Shown here: one piece after another, positions 15,297 to 21,160 of the stretch
How the letters are laid out: every line of letters begins with the position of its first letter
Numbering within the stretch: the stretch's first letter is position 1
Assembly: GCA_030428695.1 (NCBI GenBank)
Contig: JAUIEM010000150.1
Span: forward strand, 1-21,160
Source of the DNA: a bacterium
Lineage (GTDB): Bacteria; Planctomycetota; J058; JAJDCP01
Length of the DNA stretch: 21,160 nt
Direction of reading: 5' to 3'
The notes under the pieces: model-generated
Database searches by the model: none
Seen by the model: only the letters and a program-made list of their open reading frames with translations
What the model was told of the DNA's origin: nothing
Position numbers and translations under genes: made by a program

Positions 15297-16710
15297 CGTC
15301 AGGCTCCTCGGGCAGGGGGAAGGCGATCCCGGCGGTGCGCCGGGGGGGAAGGATGAAGCGCGGGGGCGGCGCCGGCGCGGGCGCGTCCGCTTCCGCCGCG
15401 ACGGTGCGCGGCAGGCAGTGCAGCGAGCTCGCCACGCCGCAGCTGAACAGCCACATCGCGCCGAAGTCGAAGGAGAACCAGACCGTCATCAGCAGCCCGG
15501 TCACGCCGAAGAGGGCGGCGCACAGGCCGCCCGCCAGGCCGGCCTGGGGCAGCTCCCGCCGCCAACCGGCGCGCAGCAGGTAGACCAGCGCGCACAGCGC
15601 GAGCAGCGCGAAGCCGCTGATGCCGAGCCAGCCGTGGCGCAGCAGCATCAGCAGGTAGTGGTTGTCGATCGAGCCGAAGCGCTGGGCGTGCTCGGGGTCC
15701 AGCGGCACGCCGATCATGCGGAAGCCGTAGCCGAAGGCGCCCGCCTCGCGGATCGCCTTTGCGTAGACCCGGAAGAGCAGCAGCCGGTGCGAGGTGCCGG
15801 TGTACAGCACCTCCTCGCCGTCGATGACGATGATGCGGCCCTGCTCCTCGCTCGCCGCCTTGCCGATCAGCTCGAGGACGGCGTCCTTCGAGGTGTAGGC
15901 GAAGACGCCGAGCGCGATGCCGAGGACCGCGAGCACGATGCGCAGCCGGGGCGGGCGGCGGAACCAGAACACGCCGCCCAGCGCCGCCAGGCCGACCAGC
16001 ACGGCGCCCCGCGAGACCGTCGCGACGATGCCGACCAGGGCGATGTACGGCATCAGCCGCGGCAGGCGCTTGCCCTCCGCCTGGCGGGCGGCCTCGAGCA
16101 GCCAGGGCAGGAGCAGGGCGAGGGCCATGCCGAAGAAGATCGGATGATCCATCGCGAGCTGCGCGCGCTTCAGCCCGTAGCGGTAGCCTTCCCCGGCCTC
16201 GAGCACCGCGTAGACCCGGCCGAGGGCCTTCTGCAGGAGGTTGAGCTTCGTCCCCGCCTCGAAGATCGACAGCAGGCTGACGACGCCGGCGAGCTTGACG
16301 ATGAACGGCATCAGCCGCCGGATGTCCCCGGCCTCGCGGATAATGATGCGGCCGACGACGTAGGGCAGCACCCACTTGCGCGCCATCTCGAAGGCGGTCA
16401 GGGGCCGCAGGTCGCCCGCTAGATACTGCGAGATGACCTGGGACAAGAGCAGCCAGGCGACGAGCAGGTCGCCGAGCACCCACGGATGCCGAGGGGCGCG
16501 CACGGGCCGGAGCTGGAAGCCGAGGAAGCCGAGCAGCGCGGCCCCGGTGCGGAAGTCGACGATGATCGAGCGCAGCATCGTCGTCACCCAGACCGGCCCG
16601 AAGAAGACGCCGACGAACCACACCTCCGCGGCGGCCCGTCGCGGTCCGACCGCCGCCACACGCGTGAAATGCCACGCGCCGAGCAGGCTGAGCAGGACCA
16701 GGAACATCAT
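15289..16710 (-). CDS. Wzy-like polysaccharide polymerase / O-antigen ligase family membrane protein
   Basis: A 473-residue polytopic protein with about 10-12 hydrophobic segments. Its position next to a Wzx-like and a Wzz-like protein favours repeat-unit polymerisation over ligation. The large periplasmic loop in the second half contains HRLLLFRVYAKAIREAGAFG followed by GYGFRMIGV and SIDNHYLLMLLRHGWLGISG, the G-x-G ... DN-x-YL ... G-x-x-G pattern of the Wzy_C/ligase family. ATVSRGAVLVGLAALGGVFW earlier matches the conserved SRGA segment. The C-terminus is a Pro/Ala-rich cytoplasmic tail of about 45 residues. Two adjacent ATGs are possible starts (16710 or 16707). It begins 3 bases after the upstream GT4 and overlaps the next GT2 by 8 bases. 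Ligase function cannot be excluded from sequence. Confidence 0.9.
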   Translation of the reverse strand: MMFLVLLSLLGAWHFTRVAAVGPRRAAAEVWFVGVFFGPVWVTTMLRSIIVDFRTGAALLGFLGFQLRPVRAPRHPWVLGDLLVAWLLLSQVISQYLAGDLRPLTAFEMARKWVLPYVVGRIIIREAGDIRRLMPFIVKLAGVVSLLSIFEAGTKLNLLQKALGRVYAVLEAGEGYRYGLKRAQLAMDHPIFFGMALALLLPWLLEAARQAEGKRLPRLMPYIALVGIVATVSRGAVLVGLAALGGVFWFRRPPRLRIVLAVLGIALGVFAYTSKDAVLELIGKAASEEQGRIIVIDGEEVLYTGTSHRLLLFRVYAKAIREAGAFGYGFRMIGVPLDPEHAQRFGSIDNHYLLMLLRHGWLGISGFALLALCALVYLLRAGWRRELPQAGLAGGLCAALFGVTGLLMTVWFSFDFGAMWLFSCGVASSLHCLPRTVAAEADAPAPAPPPRFILPPRRTAGIAFPLPEEPDDV

Positions 16711-16713
16711 GCC

Positions 16714-18069
16714 TCAACCCCGGGCACCCTGGGCGGTGGCGAGCCCGCGCAGGTAGTCGGTGCGCGGCTCGCCGTGGCGGTCGTAGAGCTCCTCGGAGCC
16801 GGGGGCGGCGGGCATCGCCAGGGGCGGCGCGGCGTTGCCCGGCTGCTCCTGGCACCAGCGGAACAGCCGCGACAGGCGCTCGACGGTCGAGTCCCGGCCG
16901 AAGTGCTCACGCGCCCAGGCGGCGGAGCGCGCGCCCATCCGCCGCGCGCAGTCCGCATCCTCCAGCAGCACCGCGAGCCGGTCGCTGAGCTGGTTGATCT
17001 CGCCGCTCGGCACCAGGAAGCCGTGCGTGCCGTCGCGGACGAGGTCGGGGATGCCGACCAGGGCCGTCGACACGACCGGCACCCCGCAGCACATCGCCTC
17101 GATCAGCACCTGCGGCAGGCCGTCCTTGTCGCCGTCCCGGGCCTCGACGCAGGGCAGGGCGACGACCCGGGCCGCGCGCAGGATGCCGGGCAGGTCCTGC
17201 TGCAGCACCACCTTGCCGGTCACGGTCACCCGGTCGTCGACGTCGAGCCGCGCGGCCAGGTCCCGGAGCTGCTGTTCCTGGGGGCCGGAGCCGTGGATGT
17301 GGCACTCGAACTCCAGGCCGCGGCGCTTGAGCCGCTGGCAGGCGGCGATCAGGTGGTACAGGCCCTTCTTCTCGACCAGCCGCCCGACCGCGACGATGCG
17401 GGGCCGGGCGGGGGTCTCGGCCGGACCCTCGACGCGAAAGCGGGCGGTGTCGATGCCGCAGTAGACGACCTTGAGGCGCTCGGGGTCGGCCCCCTGGGCG
17501 AGGTAGAAGCGCCGGTGGTACTCGGCGATGCAGACGACGAAGCGCGCCCGGCGGAGCTTCTCCCGTAAGGCGACGGTGTAGACGAAGATGTCGTTGGCGT
17601 GGCCGGTGAAGCTGAAGCCGACGCCGAGCAGGGCGGCGGCGTGCATCGCGATGGTGGTCGCGGTGTGAGCCCAGTGGGCGTGGATGTGGCGCACGTCCTT
17701 GTCCTTCCAGGCCAGGGCGAGGCGCAGGCCGGGGAGGAAGTGGCCGAGCACGCGGCCGCGCTGCCGCAGGCCCTCGGCGGGGCAGCGCAGGGCGGCGGCC
17801 TGGGCGGTGAAGAAGCGCCGGCCGAAGACCAGCGGGCCGGCGGTGAGGTCCTGGGCCACCTGGGCGGGGCTGAGCGGGTACAGGTGGGTCAGGCGCGCGG
17901 CGAGCTGTTCCACCATGGGACCGCGGTTGTAGGTTGGTGTCTCATAGCGATACGCCGAGACCGGCTCGATCGACACGCCGGCCTCGAGCAGGCCGGCGGC
18001 CTCGTTGCAGATCGTCGCGTTGTTCAGCGTGTCGACTCCGACATATCCGATCGCGGGCACGGCGGTCAC
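16714..18069 (-). CDS. Glycosyltransferase family 4, colanic-acid WcaL/AmsK-like
   Basis: A 451-residue GT-B enzyme. HIHAHWAHTATTIAM followed by FSFTGHANDIF is typical of the exopolysaccharide subgroup that includes WcaL and AmsK. Further motifs are VVYCGIDTARFRVEG, IVAVGRLVEKKGLYHLI, CHIHGSGPQEQQL, and EARDGDKDGLPQVLIEAM with CCGVPVVSTALVGIPDLV. A C-terminal extension of about 45 residues after the fold has no recognisable domain. GTG 18069 overlaps the previous stop by 4 bases; the in-frame GTG at 18060 has the better GGGAG spacing (8 bases) and may be the real start. It is the second gene of the leftward six-gene operon and precedes the polymerase by 3 bases. The transferred sugar is unknown. 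Confidence 0.92.
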   Translation of the reverse strand: MTAVPAIGYVGVDTLNNATICNEAAGLLEAGVSIEPVSAYRYETPTYNRGPMVEQLAARLTHLYPLSPAQVAQDLTAGPLVFGRRFFTAQAAALRCPAEGLRQRGRVLGHFLPGLRLALAWKDKDVRHIHAHWAHTATTIAMHAAALLGVGFSFTGHANDIFVYTVALREKLRRARFVVCIAEYHRRFYLAQGADPERLKVVYCGIDTARFRVEGPAETPARPRIVAVGRLVEKKGLYHLIAACQRLKRRGLEFECHIHGSGPQEQQLRDLAARLDVDDRVTVTGKVVLQQDLPGILRAARVVALPCVEARDGDKDGLPQVLIEAMCCGVPVVSTALVGIPDLVRDGTHGFLVPSGEINQLSDRLAVLLEDADCARRMGARSAAWAREHFGRDSTVERLSRLFRWCQEQPGNAAPPLAMPAAPGSEELYDRHGEPRTDYLRGLATAQGARG

Positions 18070-19334
18070 TCCCGGTTTGTGAGCACGCGGTAGATGTCCC
18101 GCAGGCGCTCGGCCTTGACGTCCCAGGTGAAGTCCCGGCGCACCTTGGCGGCGGCCGCTCCCCCCAGCCGGCGGCAGCGCTGCGGGTCGGCGAGCAGCGT
18201 GGCGAGCGCGTCGCGCAGGGAGGTGCGCAGGACGTCGCGGGGCGCCATCGGCAGGCGCAGGCCACAGCTCTCGTCGACCAGCTCACCTGGTCCGCCGTAT
18301 TCCATCACGATACACGGCAAAGCACATGCCATCGCCTCGAGCACGACCCCTCCCCCGAACTCCCGCAGGCTGGGAAAGGCGAAGAGCTGGGCCCCGCGCA
18401 GGATCTTCTGCAGCGCGCTCTGCTCGAGCCAGCCGGTGATGCGCGCTCTCGCGTTGAGGCCGAGGCGCGTGATCAGCGTCTCGAGTCGGGACCGCTCGGG
18501 ACCCTCCCCGATCAGGATCAGCTCGCTGGCGGGCTCTGCGGGGAGCGCGGCGAAGGCCTCGAGCAGGATGTCGAAGGCCTTGAGTGGGACGAGCCGGCCG
18601 ACGGTGACGATCTGGAAGCGCTCCCGGGGCGGAGTCCAGGCCTCGGCGATCGGGAAGCGGGCGGGGTCGATGCCGTTCTCGGCCATCGTCCACAGCCGGC
18701 CCGGGAAGGAGGCGGGGATCTCGCGCCGCACCGAGCGGCTGCCGACGATCGCGCCCGCCGCGTGGCGCCAGGTCGCGCGGAACCAGGGCAGCCAGCGGTA
18801 GGCCCGGCGCAGGGGGGCGAGCCACTCCTTCTCGGCGACGCGCAGCTCGGGGAACTCCTTCGGCCAGGGCAGCCCGCCGTTGAGCGGGCCGATCAGCATC
18901 GGCACCGGGCTGCGCCGGGCGAGGGGGCTGCCGAGGGAGATCGAGACCGGCGTGACGCGGTGGACCAGGTCGAAGGCGCCGGCCGCGAGCTCGCGCCCGA
19001 GGCGGCGGTGCACGAGCTCCTCGAAGAGCATGTAGCCCGGCCAGGACAGCGCCATGTTGGTCGTCCAGGACAGGCCCTTGCCGCCGCGCAGCAGGGTGCC
19101 GAGCTTGAACCGGGGTCCGGCGAGCACATCGCTGTCGATCAGCTCGAGGCGGACCCGCCCGGCCAGCGGGTCGGCGCGCAGCGCTTCTTCGTTGCGCACG
19201 TGGGAGCACACGGTCAGCGCGAGGTCGTCGCGCGCGGCGAGGGCGCGCACCATGTTGTAGCCGACCAGCGGGACGCTCGACCAGCGGGGGTTGCAGGCCT
19301 CGGCCAGGCACAGGACGCGCAGAGGTTCGGGCAT
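18066..19334 (-). CDS. Glycosyltransferase family 4 (GT-B fold)
   Basis: A 422-residue retaining transferase and the first gene of the leftward operon. The acceptor domain starts RVLCLAEACNPRWSSVPLVG and contains FDLVHRVTPVSISLGSPL and LIGPLNGGLPWPKEF, the latter typical of a subgroup using a GGP-type loop. The donor domain shows ENGIDPARFPIAEAW, IVTVGRLVPLKAFDILLEAF, ELILIGEGPERSRLE, and FPSLREFGGGVVLEAMACAL with EYGGPGELVD. Only the second Glu of E-x7-E is clear, with REFGGGVVLE supplying both at the expected spacing if the Glu of REF is counted. ATG 19334 has GGAAG just upstream. A candidate sigma-70 promoter lies at 19363-19391. Sugar specificity is unknown. Confidence 0.92.
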   Translation of the reverse strand: MPEPLRVLCLAEACNPRWSSVPLVGYNMVRALAARDDLALTVCSHVRNEEALRADPLAGRVRLELIDSDVLAGPRFKLGTLLRGGKGLSWTTNMALSWPGYMLFEELVHRRLGRELAAGAFDLVHRVTPVSISLGSPLARRSPVPMLIGPLNGGLPWPKEFPELRVAEKEWLAPLRRAYRWLPWFRATWRHAAGAIVGSRSVRREIPASFPGRLWTMAENGIDPARFPIAEAWTPPRERFQIVTVGRLVPLKAFDILLEAFAALPAEPASELILIGEGPERSRLETLITRLGLNARARITGWLEQSALQKILRGAQLFAFPSLREFGGGVVLEAMACALPCIVMEYGGPGELVDESCGLRLPMAPRDVLRTSLRDALATLLADPQRCRRLGGAAAAKVRRDFTWDVKAERLRDIYRVLTNRE

Positions 19335-19520
19335 CGGTTCTTCCGGGCGGGCGGGGGCCGGTAGTGTCCGTCACCGGTCCTGGCGCGTCAACTGTGTCGG
19401 TCGCGTGGCGTAGGTTCGGGGGCCTCCGTGCTCGCGCCGCTGGCACGTCCCTGCGTCCCGGCTCGCGCGGCTCCGCCGCTGTCGGGTACGATCGCCGCAC
19501 CCCTATCCCCGGAGATCGCG
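19335..19520. promoter_or_regulatory. Divergent intergenic region (leftward glycan operon / secreted GDPD gene)
   Basis: 186 non-coding bases between divergent starts. It holds the leftward promoter candidate listed separately. For the rightward gene there is TACGAT near 19485-19490 as a possible -10, about 30 bases before the start and lacking a good -35, and GGAG at 19511-19514, 6 bases before ATG 19521. Confidence 0.4.
19363..19391 (-). promoter_or_regulatory. Candidate sigma-70 promoter of the leftward glycan operon
   Basis: Read on the minus strand, TTGACG (19386-19391) is a strong -35, followed by a 17-base spacer and GACACT (19363-19368), which matches three of six -10 positions. It would start transcription about 20 bases before ATG 19334. 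The spacing is ideal but the -10 is weak. Confidence 0.4.
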
Positions 19521-21160
19521 ATGCACCGTCTCGTCCCTCTCCTCTGCCTGCTCCTCCTCCCGGCCGCGGCCCAGGAAGTGGAGCGCCCGACCGTGGTCGG
19601 CTTCGCCACCCTGCCCGCGGAGACCTTCGCCCCCGGCCCGCCGAGCGGCGTGGCTCTCGGCGAGGCGCCGATCCGCGGCGCCGTGCCCCCCTTCGCCGCC
19701 CAGCCCGTGCAGGGCATCTCCGCCCTGGTGCGGCTCGGCGGCGGGCGCTACGCGGCGCTGTCCGACAACGGCTTCGGCAGCCCGGAGAGCTCGACCGACT
19801 ACCGGCTCTGTATCTACATCATCCGCGTCGACCTCCGCACCGCCGACGGCGGCAGCGGCCGGGTGTCCGTCGAGGAGCGGATCGCGCTCGCCGATCCGGA
19901 CGGCCACATCCCCTTCTCGCTGGTCTGCGGCTTCGATCCCGGCCGGCCGCTGACCGGCGCGGACTTCGACCCGGAGTCCCTGCAGCGCGCCCCGGATGGG
20001 AGCTGGTGGATCGGGGACGAGCTCGGCCCCTTCCTGTTGCACTTCGCCCCCGACGGACGCCTGCTCGCCCCGCCGGTCCCGCTGCCCGACCCGGAAACGC
20101 CCGGCGGCTTCCTGCGCCCGGCCGACAGCCCCGAGCACGAGGAGCGCGCGGCCCTCCGCACGATGGCGGCGATGCGCGAGCACGCTCGGCGCCTCGGCGT
20201 GCGCCAGGAGGTCGTGTGCGCCCCCTGGCAGCTCCTGCTCGCCGACGGCGACGCCGCGACCGTCGCGCCACAGCGCCTGCCGCCGGTCTCCAGCGAGCTG
20301 TTCGACGTCGCCTCGCTGCACGCCGCCGGCTTCCGGGTCATCCCCTGGACCGTCAACGAGCCCGCCCGCCTGGACGCCCTGCTCGCCCTCGGGGTCGACG
20401 GCCTGATCAGCGACCGGCCGGACCTGCTGTACGCCGCCGTCGCGCGCTTCGACGCCGACGGGGACGGGCAGCCGGGCGACCTGCTCGACGAGGACGGCTG
20501 CGTAGACCCTGCGCGCTTCGAGGCCCAGGGCCACCGCGGCGCCCGCGACCTGCGTCCGGAGAACACCCTGCCCGCCTTCGAGGCCGCCCTCGACCACCTG
20601 ATGAACACCCTCGAGCTCGACTGCGGCCTCAGCGCCGACGGCGTGCCGGTCATCAGCCACGACCCGGTGCTCGACCCCGCCAAGCTGCGTCGCCGTGACG
20701 GCCAGGGTCTCGAGCCCGCCGAGCTCCACACCCTGTCGGCGGCCTTCCTGACCGGGGAGCTGCTCGCCGACGGCCTCCTCGAGCGCGGCGAGCAGACCCG
20801 CGACCCGGCCCTCTCCCCCGTCAGCGTCGCGTTCGCCGCTGCCGGCTCCATCGCCGACCCCTACGCGCTCCCGCGGCTGACGGACGTGTTCGCCTTCGCG
20901 GACTTCTACGCGGCGTACTACGGCTCGGGTCCGGGGGCGGAACAGCCCCGCGCGGCGGCACGGGCCCGCAACGCCGCGCGGGTGCGCTTCAACGTCGAGA
21001 CCAAGAGCGCGCCCTTCGCGCCGGAGGCGTGGGGCGAGGACCTCGCCCGCAAGGTCGGCGCGGCGATCGTCGGGGCCGGCCTCGAGCAGCGCGCGAGCGT
21101 CCAGAGCTTCCACTTCGCGACCCTGCGGGCGGTGCACCGCTCCTTCAGCAACCTCGAGAC
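19521..21160 (+). CDS. Secreted phytase-like / glycerophosphodiester phosphodiesterase protein (3' end outside window)
   Basis: A presumed exported phosphodiesterase, 546 residues visible. A signal peptide (MHRLVPLLCLLLLPAAAQ) precedes a segment resembling the esterase-like phytase family: GISALVRLGGGRYAALSDNG near 67 and FDPESLQ...GSWWIGDELGPFLLHF near 150-175. From about 254 to 305 comes what looks like only the end of a GDPD domain (HAAGFRVIPWTVNEPARL, GVDGLISDRPDLL). A DADGDGQPGDLLDEDG stretch (311-326), possibly Ca2+-binding, follows. A second GDPD domain then begins properly, with H338 (GHRG), E347-N348-T349, E365, D367, H380 (ISHD) and E493 (NVETKS), all at family spacing. ATG 19521 has GGAG 6 bases upstream. 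It is divergent from the glycan operon and need not belong to it. Substrate and full length are unknown. Confidence 0.85.
   Translation, partial: MHRLVPLLCLLLLPAAAQEVERPTVVGFATLPAETFAPGPPSGVALGEAPIRGAVPPFAAQPVQGISALVRLGGGRYAALSDNGFGSPESSTDYRLCIYIIRVDLRTADGGSGRVSVEERIALADPDGHIPFSLVCGFDPGRPLTGADFDPESLQRAPDGSWWIGDELGPFLLHFAPDGRLLAPPVPLPDPETPGGFLRPADSPEHEERAALRTMAAMREHARRLGVRQEVVCAPWQLLLADGDAATVAPQRLPPVSSELFDVASLHAAGFRVIPWTVNEPARLDALLALGVDGLISDRPDLLYAAVARFDADGDGQPGDLLDEDGCVDPARFEAQGHRGARDLRPENTLPAFEAALDHLMNTLELDCGLSADGVPVISHDPVLDPAKLRRRDGQGLEPAELHTLSAAFLTGELLADGLLERGEQTRDPALSPVSVAFAAAGSIADPYALPRLTDVFAFADFYAAYYGSGPGAEQPRAAARARNAARVRFNVETKSAPFAPEAWGEDLARKVGAAIVGAGLEQRASVQSFHFATLRAVHRSFSNLE

Noticed and set aside
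14412..15356. Rightward open frame opposite the GT2 gene
   Set aside because: Antisense shadow; the GT2 on the other strand has a complete set of motifs.
19503..21137. Leftward open frame of 544 codons opposite the secreted protein gene
   Set aside because: Gly/Val/Glu/Arg-rich with no domains; the rightward frame has a signal peptide and all GDPD catalytic residues.

Overview
This is a strongly G+C-rich, gene-dense bacterial window. Nearly all third codon positions are G or C, GTG starts are common, and many genes overlap by 1 to 8 bases. Almost all of it is one exopolysaccharide or surface-glycan locus of the Wzx/Wzy type. Taxonomy cannot be fixed from sequence alone. Partner-switching proteins, an intergenic GANTC-hexamer repeat and a secreted phytase-like/GDPD protein with a DxDxDG stretch would fit Myxococcota, Acidobacteriota, Planctomycetota or a related high-GC phylum, but this is inference.

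Layout. (1) 1-1464 (+): C-terminal half of a glycogen phosphorylase whose visible upstream part does not look like phosphorylase. (2) 1465-1733: intergenic DNA with two blocks of GGARTC-type hexamers around a hairpin. (3) 1734-3732 (-): a GT4 glycosyltransferase and a WecG/TagA (GT26) glycosyltransferase, in a two-gene unit. (4) 3827-9042 (+): a tightly coupled six-gene operon. It encodes an RsbW/SpoIIAB-like anti-sigma kinase, a PglC-like phosphoglycosyl transferase, a STAS antagonist, a nucleotidyltransferase-like/left-handed-beta-helix/degenerate-PGT fusion, a GT4, and a response-regulator/PP2C phosphatase. (5) 9002-11086 (-): a Wzz-type polysaccharide co-polymerase with a degenerate BY-kinase domain. 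(6) 11278-12171 (+): a lone GT2. (7) 12174-19334 (-): a six-gene operon, in transcription order GT4, GT4, Wzy-like polymerase, GT2, Wzx-like flippase, FkbM methyltransferase. (8) 19521-21160 (+, runs off the end): a secreted protein with a phytase-like segment and GDPD modules.

How it fits together. The PGT (4251-4976) would load the first sugar phosphate on the lipid carrier. GT26, the GT4s and GT2s would extend the repeat unit and the FkbM enzyme could methylate it. The Wzx-like protein would flip it, the Wzy-like protein polymerise it, and the Wzz-like protein set chain length. No outer-membrane exporter and no nucleotide-sugar synthesis genes are in the window.

The most striking point is that a complete kinase/antagonist/phosphatase partner switch is interleaved, with overlapping stops and starts, among the glycan-initiation genes, and no sigma factor is present. 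Several proteins of the locus also carry domains that have lost catalytic residues: a PGT-like domain, a nucleotidyltransferase-like domain, a BY-kinase-like domain and a receiver domain. This suggests that regulation and scaffolding by non-catalytic relatives is a theme here.
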